From assembly GCA_022572825.1 (NCBI GenBank), contig JACZVE010000163.1:1-7078 (forward strand): a stretch of DNA of 7,078 bases, written 5' to 3'. Positions 1 through 5,031 of this stretch are shown one piece after another (within the stretch, counting starts at the first letter, position 1; every line of letters starts with the position of its first letter). The position numbers were made by a program, and so were the translations under genes. The notes below the pieces were generated by a model. That model was not told the origin of the DNA and did not search any database. It was given only the letters and a program-made list of their open reading frames with translations. The DNA is from SAR324 cluster bacterium (lineage in GTDB: Bacteria > SAR324 > JACQKK01).

Positions 1-696
1 GCTGTACAGGATGCACTCCGCGTCGTCGGCAACGGGATTGGTCACGCTGTGGGGTGCCTCGCAGGCGATGACGAACACCGTGCTTTGCTCTGGGCCATAG
101 CCCTGCTCCACGTGGTAGGGCGGCCAGGGGCTGAGCTCCTCGTTCTCGGCGATGCAGTAGGTGTACTTGCCCGGGTGGCCCAGCGTGCTCTTGTCCAGAT
201 CGCCCGGCGTGGCCCCGCCCACGTTGAGCAGCACCAGCCGGATCGCCCGGCCGATGGTGGCATTGGCGCGGTTGCCCGGGCCGAACACGTTGTGGCCCGC
301 GTTCATCCCGATCTCGTGGCGGATCGGCCCGTTGACCACCAGCAAAGGCGCCGCCACGTGCGTGGTGGCCTGCACGCCGCCCAAGTTGAAGCGCCGCTCG
401 CACAGGGCCAGCAGCGCGGCTCGCACCAGGGGCGCATAGGCCGGCCTGCAGCCGGCCAGCACCAGGTTCACCGCCAGCACCTCGCGGGTGAGGCTGCCCC
501 AGCGCGGCGGGATATGGGCCTCCACGCGCTGCGGCTCGCCGCCCAGCGCGGCCACCATCGCTTCCACCTTGTCGGGCGTGGGGGGCACGACGGGCAGGCC
601 GTCGCTGAAGCCCTGCTCGAAGTACCATTCCACCAGGTCCGTGCCCTCCGGCACGCGGGAGGTAATGGAGGAGAGAGTAGATACGTGGGTCGTCAT
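1..696 (-). CDS. Conserved protein of the DGLPVVPPT type, often found with UGSC-motif proteins; C-terminus cut by window edge
   Basis: The frame is open from an ATG at 696 to the left edge (232 codons, no stop), so only the N-terminal part is visible. Recognisable blocks are DGLPVVPPT at residues 32-40, VLAGCRPAY around 79-87, GVQATTH at 107-113, NGPIR at 122-126, GPGNRANATIGRAIRL at 139-154 and HPGKYTYCIAENEE at 174-187. From memory this pattern belongs to a family of roughly 350-400 residues, usually annotated as hypothetical and often encoded near UGSC-motif (seleno)proteins; its reaction is not known to me. Several cysteines (83, 99, 181, 212, 228) are present, but I cannot assign a catalytic role. 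No signal peptide is seen, so it is probably cytoplasmic. The ATG is chosen because the frame upstream is AT-rich and non-coding; its Shine-Dalgarno sequence is poor. The reading frame and family resemblance are strong, the function is open. Confidence 0.8.
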   Translation of the reverse strand, partial: MTTHVSTLSSITSRVPEGTDLVEWYFEQGFSDGLPVVPPTPDKVEAMVAALGGEPQRVEAHIPPRWGSLTREVLAVNLVLAGCRPAYAPLVRAALLALCERRFNLGGVQATTHVAAPLLVVNGPIRHEIGMNAGHNVFGPGNRANATIGRAIRLVLLNVGGATPGDLDKSTLGHPGKYTYCIAENEELSPWPPYHVEQGYGPEQSTVFVIACEAPHSVTNPVADDAECILYS

Positions 697-720
697 GACT
701 GTATGGTTCGATAATGAAAT

Positions 721-748
721 GATATATTGAGACCTCCGCAAAATTCAA
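721..748 (-). promoter_or_regulatory. Possible sigma-70-like promoter for the leftmost minus-strand gene
   Basis: Read on the minus strand, TTGAAT (743-748) and TATATC (721-726) are separated by 16 bases and lie about 24 bases upstream of the ATG at 696. Each hexamer matches the consensus at four of six positions. The region is AT-rich, so chance matches are likely. Placement is sensible but unproven. Confidence 0.25.
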
Positions 749-845
749 ATACGCAGATTTCACAGATTTCAATCTAAACGGCTAGAGATATTGATGGATT
801 TCTGCATTAGGGCGGATTGACCGGATTCGTTTTTGCCCACTAGAC

Positions 846-883
846 ACATAATGTCACCGCGTTGGATCGGTGTCGAATTATGT
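846..883. repeat. Imperfect inverted repeat overlapping a promoter-like sequence
   Basis: The arms ACATAAT (846-852) plus CACCG (855-859) pair with CGGTG (868-872) plus ATTATGT (877-883). This gives 12 base pairs with a small asymmetric internal loop and an 8-base terminal loop. On the plus strand TTGGAT (862-867) and TATATT (885-890), 17 bases apart, could be a weak promoter directed at the small genes downstream, which would place the dyad over it. It could be an operator or a transcript hairpin. Only the symmetry is directly visible. Confidence 0.35.
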
Positions 884-1195
884 ATATATTTATAGTTTTC
901 GATTTGAAGCGTTTTTAATTGCAAAGGTTCCGTTTGATAGCGGTTTGCTCTCGGTCCGTAACGCGTTGAGAGCCGAGCAACCCCGCGGCACTGGCGACAT
1001 TGCCTGCACGAAATTCGATTTTTACTGACCGGCCGACACCGACCCGAAACACTTCACTGCGTCCTTCACCCACCGGGTTCTCCAAGCTCAAGATGATTCC
1101 TTACCCCGACCTCCTATTATCACATGTGGAATGGTGACTTCAGCCTAGCAGATTCGCGATTCATCCGGGAAATGTGCGTTTAGTGGGAATGGGTC

Positions 1196-1306
1196 ATGTG
1201 GGGGCTGGCCTTGCTGCTGGCGCTCACCGTTTTTCCATCAGCGGATCGCGCCGCGCCGGAACGCGCCGGCGCCGCCGCGGCCGCGCAAACCCAAGGAAGG
1301 AGATAA
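1196..1306 (+). CDS. Possible 36-residue secreted or membrane leader-like protein
   Basis: The frame starts at ATG 1196, just after an in-frame TAG, and ends with TAA at 1304-1306. The product has a hydrophobic N-terminus, MWGLALLLALTVFPSA, then a polar/alanine-rich tail ending in QTQGRR. The front half resembles a signal peptide with a possible cleavage point after residue 16 (PSA), but it lacks a basic n-region and a lipobox. Its stop codon lies two bases before the ATG of the next ORF, and that ORF's ribosome binding site is inside its last codons. This is the usual geometry of translational coupling. Its own Shine-Dalgarno sequence is weak. It could be a real small protein, a regulatory leader peptide, or a chance ORF in GC-rich DNA. 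I do not recognise a family. Confidence 0.4.
   Translation: MWGLALLLALTVFPSADRAAPERAGAAAAAQTQGRR
1297..1302 (+). promoter_or_regulatory. Strong Shine-Dalgarno sequence that fixes the start at 1309
   Basis: AAGGAG lies six bases upstream of ATG 1309, which is near-optimal spacing. An in-frame ATG further upstream at 1174 has no comparable site, so 1309 is the preferred start. The hexamer falls within the last codons of the 36-codon ORF. Confidence 0.7.
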
Positions 1307-1308
1307 CC

Positions 1309-1545
1309 ATGGAATGGCTGCCCATCATCAACCTCTTTTTCGCACCCGTCGGCACGGCGGACCTGATCTACAAGGTGTTGCAGGTGCTGGCCGCGCTGAA
1401 AATCCTGGCCGAGGCCGGGCAGTGGATTGCAGCGCGGACGGAGTGGAGGAAGGACGACGAGTTTTTCGCGCGGCTGCTGTACAGGCTCGGCAAGGCGACG
1501 TCCTTCATCAGCGACCTGGCCTCGGCGAATACACGGCCGAAATAG
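1309..1545 (+). CDS. Small hypothetical protein (78 residues), amphipathic and hydrophobic N-terminal half
   Basis: This ORF of 78 codons plus stop follows a strong AAGGAG and has no family I recognise. Residues 3-34 are mostly hydrophobic, with isolated charges at D18, K22 and K31. That fits a membrane-associated or amphipathic helix better than a clean transmembrane segment. Residues 43-62 are charged (RTEWRKDDEFF then ARLLYRLGK) and probably helical, and the C-terminus is short and polar. The longer in-frame version from ATG 1174 would add 45 arginine-rich residues and lacks a ribosome binding site, so it is rejected. It is probably coupled to the 36-codon ORF just upstream. Both sit between long gene-free stretches on the strand opposite to all neighbours. 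No terminator is evident after the stop. Function unknown; membrane association is inference. Confidence 0.6.
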   Translation: MEWLPIINLFFAPVGTADLIYKVLQVLAALKILAEAGQWIAARTEWRKDDEFFARLLYRLGKATSFISDLASANTRPK

Positions 1546-2134
1546 CTTGTACTGGAAGGGCGCCGGTGGTGTATCAATTTCAAGGCATGAAGGCTTAAAG
1601 CGAACGCTGGAATGGACAATAGTTCTTAAACTCTATACGCCGGTTTCCGCGGATTCATGAAACTCGGTTGCATGATAATCCTGCTTAGACATTTTCGAGC
1701 AGAAATTAACTCCCCATTACTTTGTTTTGGACGTATACGCGAGTTAGATCGGTTCTCTTTATCGAACCAGGTATAGGTGAACGGCAGGATAGGAAAATGG
1801 ATTCTAAATCGATTTGGAGTGATTATTTACAAATGAAGGGTAATCTATTCAATGTCTGTTGAAGCAGATAATTCGTTGCCTCATTGATTTTATAATTCTT
1901 TTGTAAATTTACAATTTGTCCTTCATTTTAGGATTTCCTGAATTACAATCAATATCAATATGATGATATATATCCTGTTCCGGTTATTCATTTCTCAATT
2001 GCAAACATCATTATTCCGAATAGAACGGAATCACACCATTCGCACACACCATCAATATTATGATCCATCTTATTTCCTGATGATAGGCGTTGGTATTAAC
2101 CTTTATGAGCTGCTTACTGGGAGTGGGAGGCCGG
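1546..2134. other. AT-rich convergent intergenic spacer
   Basis: This spacer separates the ends of two convergent units. The stretch 1861-1980 is only about 27 percent GC by hand count, far below the neighbouring genes. An ORF-length frame at 1960-2202 has no ribosome binding site, no recognisable content and runs into the opposite-strand gene, so I do not call it. Symmetric elements are a perfect 14-base palindrome at 1901-1914, an outer inverted repeat AAATGAAGG/CCTTCATTT at 1831-1839 and 1920-1928, and ATTCCG/CGGAAT at 2013-2018 and 2026-2031. No T-run terminator is visible for either flanking gene. Confidence 0.55.
1901..1914. repeat. Perfect 14-base palindrome TTGTAAATTTACAA
   Basis: The sequence is self-complementary over all 14 bases and stops at a T/T mismatch on the next pair. 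It lies inside a wider inverted repeat (1831-1839 with 1920-1928). Short perfect palindromes of this kind are typical dimeric regulator sites, but AT-rich DNA also produces them by chance. No gene start is close to it, so a regulatory role has no obvious target. Confidence 0.4.
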
Positions 2135-2719
2135 TCAATCGGAGGCGGGGCGGAGGGAATAGACCTCGATCTGATCTTCACGCAACGATTGCGTCAAGGT
2201 GACATCGACGCCGCCGCGCTCCCATTCCTTGACGGTGATCGTGTACTCCAGGTCGTCGTTGTAGAAATCCCAGTAGTAAAACGCCCGTTCGTTCTCCTCG
2301 TCGCAGTCGCGGTAAAAGAAGGCTTCGTCTGAATCGTCGTACTCGTATACCTTTCCCTGAAAGGTGATTTCTCCCTCTTCCGCCTCGTCGATTTCCCCCA
2401 GATTCGACTTGGTCAATCCGATATCGGACAAGCCCAGCTCGCGGTCGATGGAAATATCCAGTTCCAACTCGTCCTCGCGGTCGATCTCCAGGAAAACCTG
2501 CTTTCCGTTGCTGGCCGACCCTTGCAACTCGTACCAACAAAACTGTTTCTGGCAGTACATGTTTTTCCGGGTGATCTCGACATCGATATCTTCCATGTCC
2601 GGGCCGTAGTTCCGAATATGGATGAGGCCTCCCTGCTCAACGTTTTCAACGATCAGGCGCTCGTCCTCGACCGATTCCCCACTTTCTTCCTTGCCGAACA
2701 GCTTGTTGAATAATCCCAT
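2135..2719 (-). CDS. DUF4178 domain protein, last gene of the PspA operon
   Basis: The product has 194 residues from the chosen start and matches the general pattern of DUF4178. That pattern is a beta-rich, acidic domain with an aromatic motif (CWYELQG), an EIDREDELELDI strand pair, an ITFQGKVYEYDD segment, and a late aromatic block (AFYYWDFYNDD) followed by TITVKEW. The domain covers roughly residues 25-175. DUF4178 has no established reaction; it is known from genes near PspA-family genes and predicted membrane proteins. The protein begins MGLFNKLFG, a basic/hydrophobic helix like the PspA N-terminus, followed by an acidic stretch. A start six codons upstream (2737) is possible. I prefer 2719 because the MGLF start matches its operon partners and because 2737 sits only six bases after a strong hairpin. 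The gap to pspA is 80 bases. Family assignment is good; function is unknown. Confidence 0.85.
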   Translation of the reverse strand: MGLFNKLFGKEESGESVEDERLIVENVEQGGLIHIRNYGPDMEDIDVEITRKNMYCQKQFCWYELQGSASNGKQVFLEIDREDELELDISIDRELGLSDIGLTKSNLGEIDEAEEGEITFQGKVYEYDDSDEAFFYRDCDEENERAFYYWDFYNDDLEYTITVKEWERGGVDVTLTQSLREDQIEVYSLRPASD

Positions 2720-2743
2720 GTTGGCTGCCCTGTCCATTGAACC

Positions 2744-2769
2744 GCGAATTCCCCACCCGGGGATTTCGC
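2744..2769 (-). promoter_or_regulatory. Intercistronic hairpin between pspA and the DUF4178 gene
   Basis: Arms GCGAATTCCCC (2744-2754) and GGGGATTTCGC (2759-2769) pair over 11 positions with one mismatch and a four-base loop. This is the strongest stem-loop noticed in the window. In the direction of the operon it is followed by GGTTCAATGG rather than a T-run, so it is not a standard intrinsic terminator. It is better placed to stabilise the 3' end of upstream mRNA, mark a processing site, or limit expression of the last gene. Confidence 0.55.
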
Positions 2770-2799
2770 ATTTTCCTCGGATTGCACCGGCCTGCGTGC

Positions 2800-3510
2800 C
2801 TACGCGCTGTCCATCCCCATTTTCGCCTTCAGCGCGGCGAGGGAGTCCTGGGCCGCGATGCTGCCCGAGCCCTCCAAGGCCTTGTCAATTTCGCTGTCGA
2901 CGCTTTGATCGATCATCGAAACATCGCCATAGGCCTGCGCGAGGGCTTCCGACTCGTCCACCTTTTCTTTCATTTTCTCGAGCATGGCCATCGTGCCCGA
3001 GGAGTCGATCTGGGAAATCTGCTTGTTGAGCTTGGCCGTGGCCTGCGCGGTTTTATAACGGGCCTTGAGGGTGGTCAGCTGGTTTTCCTGCTGACGGACG
3101 GTGTCCTTGAGGGTTTGGACGTTGGCCTGCATCTTGGCGACCATCTGATCGTGGTGTTGTTTCTCGCCCTTCAAGGTCATCGCCTGCGAGGCGAAATCCC
3201 CCTTTTTGTTCAAGGCCTCCAGAGCCAGACGCTCGGCCTGTTGGGGGTCCAACCCTCCATCCTTGGCCCGCTGCAAAAGGAGCATCGCCTTTTTCTCGTA
3301 ATCCGAGGCATTGCGCTTCAACTCCTCTATGCGGCGGCCGTGACGGATAGCGATCGCCTTCACCTCGGCCAGTGACTTGATGCCCTCGGCCAGATCCTTC
3401 TTCAGATCGCGGATTCCCTGGTCGCTCATCTTGATGGGATCCTCGAATTTATCGAGCAGGGAATGCGTTCCCGCCTCGCCCATCTTCAACATCCGACTGA
3501 AAATTCCCAT
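2800..3510 (-). CDS. pspA: PspA/IM30 (VIPP1) family membrane-remodelling protein
   Basis: The product has 236 residues, close to the usual 220-240 for PspA. It starts MGIFSRMLKMGEAG, the typical amphipathic N-terminal segment, continues with LLDKFEDPIKMSDQGIRDLKKDL, and then forms a long charged helical hairpin (about residues 40-190) rich in K, E, Q and A, as in PspA/IM30. The tail (QDSLAALKAKMG) also fits family C-termini. Proteins of this family are bacterial ESCRT-III relatives that bind and protect the inner membrane as polymers. The start at 3510 is chosen because it gives the family N-terminus and has GAGG nine bases upstream; an upstream in-frame start would add 15 residues without support. 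It lies 25 bases after the YbjN-like gene. No pspF, pspB or pspC is present here, so control is unlikely to follow the E. coli model. The gene symbol is by family, not proven orthology. Confidence 0.9.
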   Translation of the reverse strand: MGIFSRMLKMGEAGTHSLLDKFEDPIKMSDQGIRDLKKDLAEGIKSLAEVKAIAIRHGRRIEELKRNASDYEKKAMLLLQRAKDGGLDPQQAERLALEALNKKGDFASQAMTLKGEKQHHDQMVAKMQANVQTLKDTVRQQENQLTTLKARYKTAQATAKLNKQISQIDSSGTMAMLEKMKEKVDESEALAQAYGDVSMIDQSVDSEIDKALEGSGSIAAQDSLAALKAKMGMDSA

Positions 3511-3535
3511 GGTTCGGTTCCTCTTCAGGGGTGGT

Positions 3536-3958
3536 TCAGGATTTGGCCATTTCAATGATTTCCACCGAATGTTCCGCCAGAAAAAGTCCGAGGGAATTTA
3601 TGGAAGCCTCCAATTCGTTGAGGTCGAGATTTTCCAGTTGAATGGTATCCCGGTAAAGGACGAGCCCTCCTTCATCGTCCAGTACGAAAGCGCCGTGGAT
3701 GAAATCGCGGTTCAACTGGAGGAGCCTTTTGTACAGTTGTTCGCTGCCCTGGTTCACCTTGAAGATCACCTGCTCGATGATCAGGATCGTCTCCTCGCAG
3801 TCGAGGATCATGTCGGCGATGCTCGCCTCCTCGTCGTTGATCACCATGATCTCCTCTCCCGGGTCCTCGGAGACGATGGCATACCCCAATTCGGCCAGAT
3901 ACTCCTTAACCTTGTTGAATTGTTCCGATCCTCCCCCGGAATTGATTTGGTCGGACAT
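3536..3958 (-). CDS. YbjN-like domain protein (type III secretion chaperone-like fold)
   Basis: The product has 140 residues. After a short polar leader come a helix (FNKVKEYLAELGY), a strand pair (AIVSEDPGEEIMVI), a hydrophobic strand (TILIIEQVIFKV), a helix (EQLYKRLLQLNRDFIHGAF), two strands (FVLDDEGGLVLYRDTIQ), and a final helix pair (LNELEASINSLGLFLAEHSVEIIEMAK). This is the order seen in YbjN and the related secretion-chaperone fold, including the family's central LLQLNRDFIHGAFVLDD pattern. Such proteins are soluble, acidic and usually bind other proteins; no enzymatic residues are evident. The start is fixed by GGAGG four bases upstream, and that site abuts the TAG stop of the J-domain gene, with only nine bases between the two genes. 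Co-translation with the J-domain protein is likely. A role as adaptor or chaperone for the PspA system is inference. Confidence 0.8.
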   Translation of the reverse strand: MSDQINSGGGSEQFNKVKEYLAELGYAIVSEDPGEEIMVINDEEASIADMILDCEETILIIEQVIFKVNQGSEQLYKRLLQLNRDFIHGAFVLDDEGGLVLYRDTIQLENLDLNELEASINSLGLFLAEHSVEIIEMAKS

Positions 3959-3967
3959 GGTTCCTCC

Positions 3968-4396
3968 CTATTGGTCTTTCCCATTCAAGGACTGTTTGAG
4001 GTAGGTGTAGGCATCGTTGAGCTGCGTGGTGATCTGCTGTGCGATTTTCCTTTTTTCCTCGTCGGCATGATGGAGATCGGGGTGGTATTTCCGCAACAGC
4101 TTCCTGTATGCGGCACGCACCGTTTCGAGGTCGGACCCATAAGGCACCTCCAGGTTCGAGTAGTATTCCAGCGCCTTCGGGTCCACTTTATCCGTCTCTC
4201 CAGAATTCGAGGCCCTGCTCCCCCTCCCCGCACTGCGACCCGTTCCAGTGAAACTCCCGTCCCCTCCGGGCGAGGTGTATGGGCCGGAATCCCTACGCCA
4301 TCCCTCCCTTCCGAAACCGAGGGGGCGCTCCCGGCCGCCGGCCAGATGGCCCAGATTTGCTTTCAGGATAAATCCAAGCCTTTGAAAGATGCCCAT
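3968..4396 (-). CDS. Small J-domain (DnaJ-like) protein with PspA-like N-terminal helix
   Basis: The product has 142 residues in three parts. Residues 1-20 (MGIFQRLGFILKANLGHLAG) form a basic/hydrophobic segment resembling the PspA N-terminus. Residues 21-70 are a Gly/Arg/Ser-rich, probably disordered linker. Residues 72-137 are a J domain, with LEYYSNLEVPYGSDLETVRAAYRKLLRKYHPDL, in which HPD at 105-107 is the motif needed to stimulate the DnaK ATPase; the helix after it, ending NDAYTYLKQSL, also fits. The J domain is C-terminal, unlike classical DnaJ, and there is no zinc-finger or DnaJ C-terminal substrate domain. It is therefore a specialised co-chaperone rather than a general one. It is the first gene of the operon. 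Its Shine-Dalgarno sequence is weak. The start is supported by the MGIF signature shared with pspA. Membrane or PspA targeting is inference. Confidence 0.85.
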   Translation of the reverse strand: MGIFQRLGFILKANLGHLAGGRERPLGFGREGWRRDSGPYTSPGGDGSFTGTGRSAGRGSRASNSGETDKVDPKALEYYSNLEVPYGSDLETVRAAYRKLLRKYHPDLHHADEEKRKIAQQITTQLNDAYTYLKQSLNGKDQ

Positions 4397-5031
4397 GCGG
4401 ATCGAATCAACCGGGAGTGAAGAAGCCGATGCTCAATTCGCCAGCGGCTTTCCCATGGCCATGGCGAAACCGCTCTTTCCCCGATCCGCTTTTGAATACT
4501 TCAACCGACATATCCCAGGTGGAGCCTCCAGAAACCCGCAGCCAAATTTCAATTGGTCAATACCACGATTCCGGCATACGAAATCAACTGTTCTGGCCTC
4601 TTTTTGGGTTGTCCAAAGGCGCTCGCAGCCCTTTTTCCGTCCTGTTCCGACACAGTGGTGCGACCAGGAGCCTTATTCCTCTCGAGCTCGAATCCGGCCA
4701 TCGATTTTACCAACAGACTTGGATCGACACACTGGCACCGGCTGCATCGTGCCGGTCGGGTTCGATGGCGCAAGCGGCCCAATGTCCCAGCGGTCTGCAC
4801 TCGTTACCTGGCCCGAGGGCAGCAGCGTGGCAATACCTTTCGCCCGGGTCCCAGCGCCCGGCCGATAGGGGAAGGTGCCGAAAGGGGTGGCCTTGCCAGC
4901 GGCACGCGCAGGGTACTGCGCGGCGCGGACGCATCGTACAGCCGCGACAGGCCGGGCTTGCAGTGAGGGAAACGCGCGCTGCGAGGTCGTTCCCTGGCTA
5001 GGCGCCGCCCGCCGCTCCGCCGGGTCGGGTT
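4397..5031. other. Gene-free region upstream of the PspA operon
   Basis: These 635 bases lie between the end of the GST gene and the start of the J-domain gene. Long open frames exist on both strands in the GC-rich right half, but none gives a recognisable protein, a good ribosome binding site or consistent codon use. The left half (4397-4700) is less GC-rich and should contain the operon promoter; I found no convincing -35/-10 pair and no sigma-54 site with the required GG and GC doublets. It contains the dyad at 4443-4474 and a shorter one, TTGAA-TAC-TTCAA, at 4492-4504. A decayed gene is possible but not supported. Confidence 0.5.
4443..4474. repeat. 32-base imperfect palindrome upstream of the J-domain/PspA operon
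   Basis: The two 16-base halves, AGCGGCTTTCCCATGG and CCATGGCGAAACCGCT, are complementary at 13 of 16 positions. The centre is a perfect 12-base palindrome, CCATGGCCATGG. The element lies 47-78 bases before the operon's first ATG, a suitable place for an operator or a 5' leader hairpin. It has no T-run on either side, so it is not a terminator. Confidence 0.45.

Larger units (their letters stand above)
697..1195. other. Gene-free divergent intergenic region
   Basis: About 500 bases lie between the divergent starts at 696 (minus) and 1196 (plus). I see no believable coding frame. The left two-thirds are AT-rich and the right third is nearer the genome average. Contents worth naming are the weak promoter-like pair at 721-748, a tandem 8-base repeat AGATTTCA at 755-762 and 764-771, an imperfect dyad at 846-883, and a short inverted repeat GCTCTC/GAGAGC at 947-952 and 968-973. 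The last has no following T-run, so it is not a terminator. Control elements for both flanking units probably lie here. Confidence 0.6.

Noticed and set aside
1174..1308. Longer start for the 78-residue small protein at ATG 1174
   Set aside because: It lacks a ribosome binding site, adds an unlikely arginine-rich extension, and competes with the strong site at 1297-1302.
1297..1312. Ribosome binding region AAGGAGATAACCATGG resembles the T7 expression-vector leader
   Set aside because: It differs from the vector sequence by a deletion, and the surrounding DNA shows no T7 promoter, lac operator or tag, so contamination is not supported.
1960..2202. 80-codon plus-strand frame in the AT-rich spacer
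   Set aside because: No ribosome binding site and no recognisable content; it changes character abruptly where it overlaps the end of the DUF4178 gene on the other strand.
4530..4550. Possible sigma-54 promoter before the PspA operon (TTGGC followed by TTTCT on the minus strand)
   Set aside because: The essential GC doublet of the -12 element is missing, and no pspF-like activator gene is in the window.
4640..4715. tRNA-like string CTCGAATCCGGC followed by TTTTACCA on the plus strand
   Set aside because: The bases before the loop do not pair as a T-stem and no acceptor or D-arm partner is present.
4389..4868. Plus-strand open frame containing FNRHIPGGASR, which recalls the PGG motif near the start of class III aminotransferases such as glutamate-1-semialdehyde aminomutase
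   Set aside because: Only this short string matches; the following residues do not continue the family pattern in any frame, there is no ribosome binding site, and the start lies inside the opposite-strand J-domain gene.
4985..5031. GC-rich near-symmetric sequence just after the GST stop as a terminator
   Set aside because: The arms pair imperfectly and no T-run follows on the minus strand.
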